Assembly: GCA_020860545.1 (NCBI GenBank)
Contig: JAJBUC010000133.1
Span: 1-36,299, forward strand
Origin: Oscillospiraceae bacterium
GTDB lineage: Bacteria > Bacillota > Clostridia > Oscillospirales > Oscillospiraceae
Direction of reading: 5' to 3'
DNA length: 36,299 bases
A program made the position numbers and the translations under genes. Under the pieces are notes generated by a model. That model was not told where the DNA came from. It ran no database searches and saw only the letters and a list, made by a program, of their open reading frames with translations. Shown in pieces: positions 27,200 to 34,705 of the stretch; the stretch's first letter is position 1; every line of letters starts with the position of its first letter.

Positions 27200-28383
27200 C
27201 CGGCCGGATTGAACTGGCAAAGATAGACGGCATCACGGGTGACCCCATCACAGGCAATAGCGCCACATTCACGCTTTACAACGCGGATAAGACGGAAATC
27301 GTGCGTGTGGCCCAAACAGACAGCGACGGCATACTGCTGATGCGCGGCTTACCGGTAGGCGACTATATTCTCATGGAGACCAATCCGCCCAGCGGATACC
27401 TGGTTGACGCGTATCAGGAATATACGATCTCCGTGACGAAGGATTCGAGCAGCTCAGCGGTCACCACAATGGACGGCGTCACCGCATCCGACGGCACGCT
27501 GTTTGAGATCAAAAACTATCCGTCGGACGCGGTTGGGCAGCTCGCAATCAGCAAGAGCATTTCCGGAAATCAGGCAAGTACAGCGGATGTATTTACATTC
27601 ACGATATCCTTCTACGAGCAGGGCGCGCTCAGCGGCGAGACTTACAGCTATATTGACCAAAACGGAACTGTCGGCGAAATAACCGGCACCGGTACGTTTA
27701 CACTGTCCGCCGACGAGCAAATTACCATCGTGAACATCCTCCTCGACACCACCTATACCGTGACAGAGGCGGAGGACGACCACGGCTATACGGCCAGCAG
27801 CCAAACAGTGACCAATTCGGGCACGGAAAACGAATTGACCGAATCTGCAACCGGCCGGACTACAGACGGGACCATTGTCTCAGGTACCACGTACGTGACC
27901 TATCACAATTATAAGAGCAGCTCCGATGGCTCCGGCGGCGATGGCGATGGTTCCGGCAGCGATGGCGATGGCGGTGATAACTCCGGCGGCGACAGCTCCA
28001 CGACCGATTCCAGTACGCGCAAGCCCACCGGCGGCGACCGCAGTGACAGCACCACCGGTGACGACAGCATTACAACGATCCCCGACAGCATTACGCCCCC
28101 CTCCCCCGGCAATGACATCGCCTCCGGGGAGAACGGCACCTACGTTGAAGTCGATGAAAACGGCGTCCCGCTCGGGACCTGGGAGGACGACGGAAGCGGC
28201 GCGTGGGCTTTTACCCCCGCTGAAACGGAAACAGTGGATACCCCCACTGCAACAACAGTATCGCAAAGCGGCGCAACCCTGCCCAGGACCGGCAGCCGGT
28301 CGATGTTGGCCGCGCTGGTCGTCGCAGGCGCGTTCTGTGCCGCCGGTGTACTCATCGGGCGCAGAAAACAAGACGCAGCATAA
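27175..28383 (+). CDS. C-terminal part of the adhesin: SpaA/CnaB domains and LPRTG anchor (frameshift-separated)
   Basis: Continues the adhesin in another frame (one base missing relative to it, or a -1 shift, near 27173). It has a SpaA/CnaB-like domain (IELAKIDGITG ... GDYILMETNPPSGYLV, to about 27510), a second isopeptide-type domain (LAISKSISG ... YTVTEAEDDHGYT, to about 27910), a Gly/Ser/Asp/Thr-rich wall-spanning linker, and a sorting signal with LPRTG, a hydrophobic helix and RRK tail. There is no credible start: the first GTG (27301) cuts into the SpaA domain and lacks a ribosome-binding site. The start given is only the point where this frame resumes homologous-looking sequence. It is either a natural frameshift, a phase-variable or programmed one, or an assembly error. 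Confidence 0.82.
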   Translation, partial: DAYAVAELTGRIELAKIDGITGDPITGNSATFTLYNADKTEIVRVAQTDSDGILLMRGLPVGDYILMETNPPSGYLVDAYQEYTISVTKDSSSSAVTTMDGVTASDGTLFEIKNYPSDAVGQLAISKSISGNQASTADVFTFTISFYEQGALSGETYSYIDQNGTVGEITGTGTFTLSADEQITIVNILLDTTYTVTEAEDDHGYTASSQTVTNSGTENELTESATGRTTDGTIVSGTTYVTYHNYKSSSDGSGGDGDGSGSDGDGGDNSGGDSSTTDSSTRKPTGGDRSDSTTGDDSITTIPDSITPPSPGNDIASGENGTYVEVDENGVPLGTWEDDGSGAWAFTPAETETVDTPTATTVSQSGATLPRTGSRSMLAALVVAGAFCAAGVLIGRRKQDAA

Positions 28384-28403
28384 ATTCATATCACAGTTCC
28401 TGC

Positions 28404-28444
28404 AAGGCCGGCCCCTTCCAGCGATGGAGGGGGCTGGCCTTTGT
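28404..28444 (+). terminator. terminator after the adhesin
   Basis: Long stem of about 16 pairs (AAGGCCGGCCCCTTCC with GGAGGGGGCTGGCCTT, two G-U pairs), beginning 20 bases past the adhesin stop and followed by a short TTTGT tail. Confidence 0.7.
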
Positions 28445-28494
28445 CATACGGGACAATCCGTGCGTCATATGCTGGGAAAAAGGAGGGAACGCCG

Positions 28495-28743
28495 ATGTTT
28501 GACCCGGAGGATATGCGCCAACCGGAGCAATCGCCGGAGCGCAGCGGGCTTGCGGATCTGTCCGCCATTCACATCAGGGAGGATTTGCCGCACGCGGAAA
28601 AGGTGCAGGCCTTTTTATCGGACATAGAAAACCCGTACTGCTTTCGCTGCGGCGATGTCCCCGTAAACGTCCGCTTTACCGGCGGCGGCCCGACGCTGGG
28701 AAGCGCGCTGCAAAGCTTCTTTTCCCGTATCAAACAGGGCTGA
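28495..28743 (+). CDS. small conserved protein preceding a serine recombinase
   Basis: 82 residues, start ATG eight bases after AGGAGG. The C-terminal half reads FLSDIENPYCFRCGDVPVNV followed by RFTGGGPTLGSALQSFF. From memory, similar short proteins with an NPYCFxxGDxxVxVxF core followed by a TL...L segment are encoded next to site-specific recombinases in Clostridia mobile elements; I know no assigned function. It lies 25 bases before the recombinase gene and should be co-transcribed. Its size and position would suit an accessory or directionality factor, but that is inference. It is acidic at the N-terminus, with two Cys separated by two residues and no membrane segment. Confidence 0.75.
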   Translation: MFDPEDMRQPEQSPERSGLADLSAIHIREDLPHAEKVQAFLSDIENPYCFRCGDVPVNVRFTGGGPTLGSALQSFFSRIKQG

Positions 28744-28768
28744 GGCCGCAGGAAGGGCAGGAGATACC

Positions 28769-30433
28769 ATGGCACGCATCCGAAAAGCCATACCGAACGG
28801 GGCCGCCGCGTCGGAGGAGATTGTCTGGCATATCGCGCTCTATATCCGTCTTTCCAAGGATGACGGCAACGACGAGAGTCTCAGCGTCACCAATCAGAAG
28901 AAAATTCTCACGGAGTATGTGGCACATTTTTTTCAGGGCAATTATGAAATTGCCGACTATTATGTGGACGACGGCCGGACGGGCACGGACTATGACAGGC
29001 CGGATTTTCAGCGCATGATACATGACGTGGAGTGTAGCGCAGTCAACTGCGTGATCTGTAAAAACCTCGCCCGCGCGTTTCGTAACTATGCGGATCAGGG
29101 CTATTTTCTCGAGACCTTCTTCCCCCTGCACGGCATCCGCTTCATCACGCTTGGCGACCCGAAGATAGACACCTATCTGAACCCCGAAGCAATCAGCGGC
29201 ATGGAGGTGCCCATCAACGGCCTGATGAACGACCGCTTTGCCTACGCCACCTCAAGCAGCGTGCGCAGAACCTTTGACACCAAACGCAGGGCGGGTGAGT
29301 TTATCGGCGCGTTCGCGCCGTATGGGTACGCAAAGCACCCGGAAAACAAGAACGCCCTCGTCATCGACGAGGACGCGGCACAGGTGGTACGGGATATTTT
29401 CCAGTGGTTTGTCTACGGCGACGGCACCTCAAACGAGGCGCTGAGCAAGGAGGGCATCGCGCGCAAGCTCAATGCCCTCGCCGTGCCCAACCCCACGCGC
29501 TATAAGGCGCAAAAGGGGATGAAGTATCAAAACCCCCGCGCAAAAGAAAATGACGGCCTCTGGACGGGCACCTCGGTCGCGCGGCTGCTCAAAAACAAGG
29601 TCTATATCGGAACCATGGTGCAGGGCAGGCAGCGGGTGATCAGCTACAAAGTACATGACATGGTGAACACCCCGGAAGCGGAATGGTATCAGGTGGCGCA
29701 TACGCATGAACCGATCATTTCCCCGGAACTCTATGCGCTCGCCCAGACACTCCATGCAAGGGACACCCGCGCCGCGCCGCAGAGAGGGGAAAACCATCTC
29801 TTTTCCGGCTTTCTGTTCTGCGCGGACTGCGGCAAGGCGATGACCCGGCGAGCCTCAAAGGGCATCGTGTATTACAACTGCTCTACCTACAAGCGCAAGT
29901 CCAGGGAGCTGTGTACCAAGCACACCATACGCCTGGACAAAATGACGCAAGCGGTTCTGCTTGTGATTCAGACCTACATTGCGCTCACGCCGTCTCTGGC
30001 GGAACTGACCGCGCAGCTGAGGCAGGCGGGCCCGCAGGCAAAGCCCACCCGGTTGGCGCGCCTTTTGCGCCAGCGTGAAGCGGAGCTTGCAAAAACGCAG
30101 AACATGCTCACAGCGCTCTATCCGGACTGGAAGAACGGCGATATCACCCACGCGCAGTACCGCGAACTGAAGGAAAAATTCGAACAGCAGGCGGAAGGCC
30201 TGCGCGATGCCGTCCGGCACATCGAGGCGGAGCTGGCGCTGGCGGAACAGACGCACACACCCGGTCATCCTTATCTGCAGGCCTTCCTCGCGCACCGGAA
30301 TATTCCGGAGCTGTCACAGGGTATCCTGGCGGAGCTTGTCGCCGGCATTTTTGTCCATGCCCACGGCGAGATCACCATTCAGTTCACATTCGCAGATCCA
30401 TTCAGCCGCCCGGAGGAACATCCGGAGGGCTGA
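28769..30433 (+). CDS. large serine recombinase (TnpX/integrase type)
   Basis: 554-residue site-specific recombinase that forms a covalent phosphoserine link with DNA. The resolvase domain (about 20-165) has nucleophile Ser29 in YIRLSKDDG, the [14 protein letters not shown] block, and the paired Arg of LARAFRN. A recombinase DNA-binding domain follows (about 190-310, [15 protein letters not shown]), then a zinc ribbon (CADCG ... NCS ... LCTKH, about 350-390), a coiled coil (about 425-490) and a C-terminal DNA-binding tail. All catalytic residues I can check are present, so it appears functional. GCAGGAG precedes the ATG. The gene ends 107 bases from the right 18-bp repeat, the usual place for an integrase next to its attachment site, and its 3' end overlaps the convergent collagen-like fragment by 32 bases. 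Confidence 0.94.
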   Translation: MARIRKAIPNGAAASEEIVWHIALYIRLSKDDGNDESLSVTNQKKILTEYVAHFFQGNYEIADYYVDDGRTGTDYDRPDFQRMIHDVECSAVNCVICKNLARAFRNYADQGYFLETFFPLHGIRFITLGDPKIDTYLNPEAISGMEVPINGLMNDRFAYATSSSVRRTFDTKRRAGEFIGAFAPYGYAKHPENKNALVIDEDAAQVVRDIFQWFVYGDGTSNEALSKEGIARKLNALAVPNPTRYKAQKGMKYQNPRAKENDGLWTGTSVARLLKNKVYIGTMVQGRQRVISYKVHDMVNTPEAEWYQVAHTHEPIISPELYALAQTLHARDTRAAPQRGENHLFSGFLFCADCGKAMTRRASKGIVYYNCSTYKRKSRELCTKHTIRLDKMTQAVLLVIQTYIALTPSLAELTAQLRQAGPQAKPTRLARLLRQREAELAKTQNMLTALYPDWKNGDITHAQYRELKEKFEQQAEGLRDAVRHIEAELALAEQTHTPGHPYLQAFLAHRNIPELSQGILAELVAGIFVHAHGEITIQFTFADPFSRPEEHPEG

Positions 30434-30692
30434 TTTCCTTTCTCATGCCGGCCGGTTGCGCATATACGCCTGCCGCCGTGGGGCCAGTCGGCCCTGTGGG
30501 GCCGGTGACGCCAACGCCTGCTGTGCCGGTCGCGCCCGTCGCGCCGGTTGCCCCGGTCGCACCCGTCGGGCCGGTCGGGCCGGTCGGGCCGGTTACCCCG
30601 AAGAACGGGCCGGTCGGGCATACGCTCGGCACACAGTGGCAGGAATTGAAGGTGGGCTGGCCGCAAGTACTGTTGCAGAATCGAAAGTCCAC
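30402..30692 (-). CDS. collagen-like protein, N-terminal part, probably truncated by the recombinase module
   Basis: GTG start with an excellent site (AAAAAGGAG, nine bases). 96 residues: a Cys-rich N-terminus ([13 protein letters not shown] ... [11 protein letters not shown]), then Gly-X-Thr collagen repeats ([19 protein letters not shown] ... [14 protein letters not shown]), then a short tail [10 protein letters not shown] and PPDVPPGG without a head domain. BclA-type proteins normally end in a globular trimerisation domain; such a domain, without its own start, lies at 22578-22006 on the same strand. The last 32 bases overlap the recombinase gene in antisense. I read this as the 5' half of one split gene. 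A self-standing small Cys/collagen protein is the alternative. Confidence 0.75.
   Translation of the reverse strand: MDFRFCNSTCGQPTFNSCHCVPSVCPTGPFFGVTGPTGPTGPTGATGATGATGATGTAGVGVTGPTGPTGPTAAGVYAQPAGMRKEISPPDVPPGG
30540..30557. repeat. 18-bp direct repeat, right copy (candidate attachment/crossover site)
   Basis: Identical to 22540-22557, exactly 8000 bases away. Crossing over here would join collagen codons 1-45 of the right fragment to the left fragment in frame. Confidence 0.6.
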
Positions 30693-30937
30693 TTATATTC
30701 ACTCCTTTTTTCAGATTCACATAGAAAGGATGACGATGGGGCGTTGTCCTCCCATTCATCATGTAGGCGCAGATCGTGCCAATGAAACATCTCTGTTTCT
30801 GTCCAGCATATGCTGTGCCGCACGCAAATGTCAGTCCCCTCCCGCCGTCAAACCCATCCGCTTGCAGCGAATATCTTTTGTATGTGCAGGTTAGGGAAAC
30901 TTTTATCAATCTTTACATCGTTTTTAATGTTTCTTTT

Positions 30938-30966
30938 TTGATTTTTCCATATATCTGTGATACAAT
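30938..30966 (+). promoter_or_regulatory. promoter of the UDP-galactopyranose mutase gene
   Basis: TTGATT (30938-30943), 17-base spacer ending TGA, TACAAT (30961-30966), about 38 bases before the gene. It lies in the 303-base divergent gap 30693-30995, which holds no other gene I can support. Confidence 0.75.
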
Positions 30967-31004
30967 TTGCAAGTTGAAACAGGGATGGAAAGGATATGGC
31001 TGAT

Positions 31005-32165
31005 ATGGCTCATTCGTTTGACTGCCTGATCATCGGCGCGGGCGTCGCCGGTGCCGTTTCGGCGCGGGTGCTGGCCGACGCGGGCAAACGCGTACAGATA
31101 TGGGAGCGGCGCAATACCCTCGGCGGGAACGCTTATGACGCGCCGGACGCATCCGGCATTCTGGTGCATCGTTACGGCCCGCATATCTTCCACACCGACA
31201 ATGCGCAGGTGTTTTCCTTCCTTTCGCGCTTCACCCTCTGGCGGGATTACCAGCACCGCGTTGCAGCGGATGTATATGGGACGAAGATGCCGGTCCCCTT
31301 CAACCTCACCTCGCTGGAGCTGGCGTTCGGCAAAGCGACGGCCGCCGCGCTGGAGCAACGCCTCATCGCCGCCTTCGGCGCGGAGCGAAAGGTCTCCATC
31401 CTGGAATTGCGGCAGAATGAAGACCCCGCGTTATCGGCGCTTGCCGACTACATCTATGAAAACATCTTTCTGCACTACACCGTCAAGCAGTGGGGGCAAA
31501 CGCCGGAGGAGATCGATCCCGCCACCACCGCGCGGGTGCCGATTTTCCTCTCGCGAGACGACCGCTATTTTCAGGACCGGTACCAGGGTATCCCGGCAGA
31601 CGGCTATACGGCGCTTTTTCACAGCATGCTGGACCATCCCAATATTGTGGTGGAGCTGAATACCGAGGCCGCCGCGCGTCTCGCCTTTGGTGATACCCTG
31701 CAGGTGGACGGCACGGCGTTTACGGGCCCCGTCATCTATACCGGCGCGCTGGACGAATTGTTCGGCTGCACTTACGGCCGCCTCCCCTACCGCACGCTGG
31801 ATTTTCTCTTTGAAACCCATCGGCAGGCGTGGTACCAGGCCTATGCAACGGTGAACTACACCGTCAGCGAGCCATGGACACGCATCACTGAGTTTAAGCA
31901 TCTGACCGGCCAGCACAATCCGAACTGCACCACCATCGCAAAAGAGATTGCGCGCCCCTATACGGGCGCGGCGGGGGAGACGCCGTATTACCCCATCCTC
32001 TCACCGGAGAGCAGCGCGCGCTACGCCCGTTACCGCAGCCTTGCGGCGCGCTGGCCCAATCTATACCCGCTCGGGCGGCTCGCCGATTACCGATATTACA
32101 ATATGGACGCCATCGCGGCGCTGGCACTGGCGCTGGCCGACCGCCTGCGCGCCGACGGCGCATAA
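31005..32165 (+). CDS. glf: UDP-galactopyranose mutase
   Basis: Flavoenzyme that interconverts UDP-galactopyranose and UDP-galactofuranose, the donor for galactofuranose-containing surface glycans. The FAD motif IIGAGVAGAVSARVLADAGKRVQIWERR opens the protein, followed by GGNAYD and the substrate-region HRYGPHIFHT. Later family blocks include the EDP...DYIYENIFLHYTVKQWG region, RVPIFLSRDDRYFQDRYQGIP, and NYTV with EFKHLTGQ. At 386 residues the length is right. Two in-frame ATGs exist: 30996 is only two bases from AAAGG, while 31005 has normal spacing and is preferred. A family-2 glycosyltransferase follows 85 bases later, so the pair probably builds a glycan. Confidence 0.96.
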   Translation: MAHSFDCLIIGAGVAGAVSARVLADAGKRVQIWERRNTLGGNAYDAPDASGILVHRYGPHIFHTDNAQVFSFLSRFTLWRDYQHRVAADVYGTKMPVPFNLTSLELAFGKATAAALEQRLIAAFGAERKVSILELRQNEDPALSALADYIYENIFLHYTVKQWGQTPEEIDPATTARVPIFLSRDDRYFQDRYQGIPADGYTALFHSMLDHPNIVVELNTEAAARLAFGDTLQVDGTAFTGPVIYTGALDELFGCTYGRLPYRTLDFLFETHRQAWYQAYATVNYTVSEPWTRITEFKHLTGQHNPNCTTIAKEIARPYTGAAGETPYYPILSPESSARYARYRSLAARWPNLYPLGRLADYRYYNMDAIAALALALADRLRADGA

Positions 32166-32250
32166 ACCATTTTGCAGGCGGCAAAACTAAGGCAATCTGT
32201 CCCCCGCACTGCTTTCTCCATAAATACACATCGATAGGAGCACGGTAGCC

Positions 32251-33282
32251 ATGCAGAAAGTCATTACCTTTGCGGTCCCCTGCTATAACTCGGCGGAATA
32301 TATGGAGCACTGTGTTGACTCCATTTTAACCGCGGCGGCGCAGGATGTTGAAATCCTGCTGATTGACGACGGCTCCGTGAAGGACGATACACCCGCCATC
32401 TGCGACCGCTACGCCGCGCAATACCCGGAGATCATTCGTGCGATTCATCAGGAAAACGGCGGGCATGGCGAGGGCGTAAACCAGGGGATACGCCACGCAA
32501 ACGGACTATACTATAAAGTAGTCGATTCCGACGACTGGCTCGACGCCGACGCACTCTCCGCCGTGATGGCGCAGCTGCGCGCGTTTGCAGCGGAGGCGCA
32601 GCCCATCGACATGCTCATCACAAATTATGTCTATGAGCATGTATGGGAAGATACGCGAAAGGTCATGCGCTATCCCAATGTGTTCCCGCGCAAGCGTGTC
32701 TTCCAGTGGGAGGAGATCGGCCGCTTCCGCCCGTCGCAGTATCTGCTCATGCACTCGGTCATCTACCGGACAAACCTGCTGCGCGAATGCGGTCTGGAAC
32801 TCCCGAAGCACACCTTTTACGTAGACAACCTGTTTGTCTACCAGCCCCTCCCCTATGTGCAGAGCATGTATTACATGGATGTCGACCTCTACCGCTATTT
32901 TATCGGCCGCGCCGATCAGTCGGTCAATGAGCGTGTGATGGTGCAGCGCGTCGACCAGCAAATTTTAGTCACCCGTCAGATGCTGGTCAGTCATAATCTC
33001 AGAACCCTGCGCAAATCCCAACGCAAGCTGGGGCGTTATATGATCAACTATCTGGCGATGATGATGACCATCTGCTCCATCTTCCTGCTCATTGACGGCT
33101 CGCCCGCGGCGCTCGGGAAGCGCATGGAGCTCTGGGAGGAGGTGCGCGCGCTTGATGCCGACCTCTACCACAAGCTGAAATACCGCTCTATCTCCCTCGT
33201 GAGCAATATTCCGGGGTATCAGGGGCGCAGAGCCACCGTCTCCATCTACCGGATGGCGCAGCGGATCTATAAATTCAATTGA
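32251..33282 (+). CDS. glycosyltransferase family 2
   Basis: 343-residue GT-A fold glycosyltransferase using a nucleotide sugar. The N-terminus TFAVPCYNSAEYMEHCVDSI, the ILLIDDGS nucleotide site and the metal-binding DSDDWLD (about 90-96) are classical. The C-terminal part is variable, without clear membrane segments; 'MINYLAMMMTICSIFLLID' is mildly hydrophobic. The ATG follows AGGAG by ten bases. With the adjacent UDP-galactopyranose mutase it may transfer galactofuranose, but acceptor and sugar cannot be told from sequence. Proximity to collagen-like genes makes glycoprotein decoration a possibility. It is followed by a hairpin shared with the convergent dCMP deaminase gene. Confidence 0.9.
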   Translation: MQKVITFAVPCYNSAEYMEHCVDSILTAAAQDVEILLIDDGSVKDDTPAICDRYAAQYPEIIRAIHQENGGHGEGVNQGIRHANGLYYKVVDSDDWLDADALSAVMAQLRAFAAEAQPIDMLITNYVYEHVWEDTRKVMRYPNVFPRKRVFQWEEIGRFRPSQYLLMHSVIYRTNLLRECGLELPKHTFYVDNLFVYQPLPYVQSMYYMDVDLYRYFIGRADQSVNERVMVQRVDQQILVTRQMLVSHNLRTLRKSQRKLGRYMINYLAMMMTICSIFLLIDGSPAALGKRMELWEEVRALDADLYHKLKYRSISLVSNIPGYQGRRATVSIYRMAQRIYKFN

Positions 33283-33301
33283 AGCAGACGGGCTGTCACA
33301 A

Positions 33302-33335
33302 AAGCGGACAACCATCACCTGATGATTGTCCGCTT
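33302..33335 (-). terminator. shared hairpin terminator between convergent genes
   Basis: AAGCGGACAA pairs with TTGTCCGCTT and, after one mismatch, CATCA with TGATG. The minus strand continues as TTTTGTG, so it best serves the dCMP deaminase transcript; the plus-strand side lacks a T-run. Confidence 0.75.
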
Positions 33336-33342
33336 GGTATCG

Positions 33343-33825
33343 CTATTGCGCCGTATCGGGCAGGGAGTCGTCCTCGTCAATCCATTCCTGCACGTCAACC
33401 ACGCGGTACTGCGTGTTCGTATCGCGGATCACCACCCGCGCGATGCCCGCGTTGATGATGAGCCGCCGACACAGCGCGCAGGAGGTGGTGTCCGGCAGGA
33501 CGCCGCCGCTGACCGGATCGCGGCACACCATATAGAGCGTCGCGCCCAGCATGTCCCGCCTTGCAGCGGAAATAATGCAGTTCTGCTCGGCATGCACCGA
33601 GCGGCACAGCTCGTACCGCTCACCGGACGGGATCTTCATCGCCTCGCGCGTGCAATAGTTGAGCTCGGTACAATTCGCCCTGCCCCGCGGCGCGCCGTTA
33701 TAGCCGGTCGAAATAATCTCGTCATGCCGCACCAGAATCGCGCCGTAGCAGCGGCGCATACAGGTTGAACGCTCCGCGACCGTCTCCGCAATATCCAGAT
33801 AATAGTTTTCTTTATCAATCCGCAT
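33343..33825 (-). CDS. dCMP deaminase (ComEB-like cytidine/deoxycytidylate deaminase)
   Basis: Zinc-dependent deaminase that converts dCMP to dUMP for thymidylate synthesis. The zinc/proton-shuttle motif is HAEQN (SVHAEQNCIISAARR) and the second zinc site is SCALC, a PCxxC variant. Upstream are MRRCYGAILVRHDEIISTGYNGAPRG and several extra Cys, typical of the ComEB/dCMP deaminase family. The frame opens at 33852, but the ATG at 33823-33825 (MRIDKENYYLDIAETV) has a G-rich site upstream and matches the family N-terminus, giving 160 residues. It is a single gene, with its own promoter at 33869-33896 and a terminator at 33302-33335. Confidence 0.92.
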   Translation of the reverse strand: MRIDKENYYLDIAETVAERSTCMRRCYGAILVRHDEIISTGYNGAPRGRANCTELNYCTREAMKIPSGERYELCRSVHAEQNCIISAARRDMLGATLYMVCRDPVSGGVLPDTTSCALCRRLIINAGIARVVIRDTNTQYRVVDVQEWIDEDDSLPDTAQ

Positions 33826-33868
33826 CACGCAAACACCCCCGCCCATGCGCAAATGATATTCTATTATA

Positions 33869-33896
33869 GTATAGCGCCTCCCCCCTTCCGGCGCAA
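33869..33896 (-). promoter_or_regulatory. promoter of the dCMP deaminase gene
   Basis: On the minus strand TTGCGC (33891-33896), 16-base spacer, TATACT (33869-33874), about 45 bases upstream of the chosen start. Confidence 0.6.
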
Positions 33897-33928
33897 GTAC
33901 AATTCACATATTGTTTACGTTTCCTCGC

Positions 33929-33957
33929 TTGACGTATTCATGGGAAACGTCTATCAT
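33929..33957 (+). promoter_or_regulatory. promoter of the small zinc-ribbon membrane protein gene
   Basis: TTGACG, 17-base spacer, TATCAT, about 85 bases before the likely start. It points away from the deaminase promoter. Confidence 0.65.
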
Positions 33958-34042
33958 AGTATATAAACCTATAACCAAGCTTAAACGATTACAGGCGGGC
34001 TATACCGACTGCACAGAATGGGAAAAGGAGGTTCGTACATTG

Positions 34043-34432
34043 ATGAATTGGCTGCGACGAATGATGTACGGCCGTTATGGCAGCGACCAGCTGTCGGTTT
34101 TCCTGATTGTAATCTATATCATCCTTGGCCTGGTTGGGATGATCACACGCCTCTCTTTCTTGTCCTGGATAGGGCTTGTTTTTTTGATGATCGCCTGTTT
34201 CCGTGTCTTCTCACGCAATGTTCCACGCCGCCGCGCCGAAAACATGCGCTTTATGAACCTCGCCGCGCCGTTGATCCGGTGGCTGAAAATGCGCCGCACC
34301 ATAGCCAGAGACAAGGAACACCGCTATTTCCGCTGTCCCAACTGCGGGCAGTGCCTGCGCGTGCCGCGGGGCAAAGGCAAGGTCACCATTACCTGCCGCG
34401 CCTGTGGTATCAGCTTTGAGGAGAACAGTTGA
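34043..34432 (+). CDS. small membrane protein with C-terminal zinc ribbon
   Basis: About 129 residues. Two hydrophobic stretches (about 18-34 and 39-55) form a membrane hairpin, followed by a basic segment (RRRAENMRFMN and KMRRTIARDKEHR) and a four-Cys zinc ribbon CPNCGQCLRV ... TCRACGISF at the end. A TTG one codon earlier (34040) is better spaced from AAGGAGG (eight bases) and may be the real start; the frame is open further upstream across the promoter, so that part is not coding. Similar small zinc-ribbon membrane proteins are common in Clostridia and lack an assigned function. It is followed by the tRNA gene. Confidence 0.8.
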   Translation: MNWLRRMMYGRYGSDQLSVFLIVIYIILGLVGMITRLSFLSWIGLVFLMIACFRVFSRNVPRRRAENMRFMNLAAPLIRWLKMRRTIARDKEHRYFRCPNCGQCLRVPRGKGKVTITCRACGISFEENS

Positions 34433-34452
34433 GGATAAGATGAAAATTGCGC

Positions 34453-34481
34453 TTGCATTTTCGCGCAACCTGTGCTATCAT
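34453..34481 (+). promoter_or_regulatory. promoter of tRNA-Arg
   Basis: TTGCAT, 17-base spacer ending TGC, TATCAT, ending 23 bases before the tRNA. Confidence 0.7.
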
Positions 34482-34504
34482 AATTAAGCTGCCAATTTGG
34501 ACAT

Positions 34505-34581
34505 GCGGCTGTAGCTCAGTTGGATAGAGTGACTGGCTACGAACCAGTAGGTCGGGGGTTCGAATCCCTTCAGCCGTACCA
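34505..34581 (+). tRNA. tRNA-Arg (anticodon ACG)
   Basis: Complete cloverleaf of 77 bases with encoded CCA. The acceptor stem GCGGCTG pairs with CAGCCGT (first pair G-U); D arm GCTC/GAGT; anticodon stem ACTGG/CCAGT around loop CTACGAA, giving anticodon ACG, read as inosine for CGU/CGC/CGA; T arm GGGGG/CCCTT around TTCGAAT. The last 23 bases are repeated at 34762-34784, the mark of an integration site in the tRNA 3' end. Confidence 0.97.
34559..34581. repeat. attachment-site repeat, copy in tRNA-Arg
   Basis: The 23 bases from TTCGAATCCC to GTACCA at the tRNA 3' end recur exactly at 34762-34784, 203 bases downstream in the same orientation. This is the pattern left by tyrosine-integrase elements that target tRNA genes. 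Confidence 0.8.
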
Positions 34582-34590
34582 GGATAAGTT

Positions 34591-34619
34591 CTGAAATCGT
34601 TGGATTTCAGGGCTTTTTC
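34591..34619 (+). terminator. terminator of tRNA-Arg
   Basis: Eight-base stem CTGAAATC/GATTTCAG with loop GTTG, followed by GGC and a T-rich run (TTTTTCTTT). Confidence 0.88.
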
Positions 34620-34655
34620 TTTACTTTTTTTACGGTTTCAAATAATGTCATTTTG

Positions 34656-34677
34656 CATTTAGCGCACATTTAGCGCA
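34656..34677. repeat. tandem 11-bp repeat
   Basis: CATTTAGCGCA occurs twice in direct succession, between the tRNA copy and the second attachment-like repeat. It may be a leftover arm-type integrase site; nothing proves this. Confidence 0.6.
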
Positions 34678-34705
34678 CAACGCCCTAAAAAACACAAATT
34701 GGGGC

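Noticed and set aside
30480..30620. Short tandem repeats resembling a repeat array
   Set aside because: They are codon repeats of the collagen-like Gly-X-Thr region, without spacers, so not CRISPR. No CRISPR array was seen anywhere in the window.
30379..30909. Arg/Gly/Asp-rich open frame over the collagen repeats
   Set aside because: Out-of-frame reading of the Gly-X-Thr repeats; the collagen frame has the good start site.
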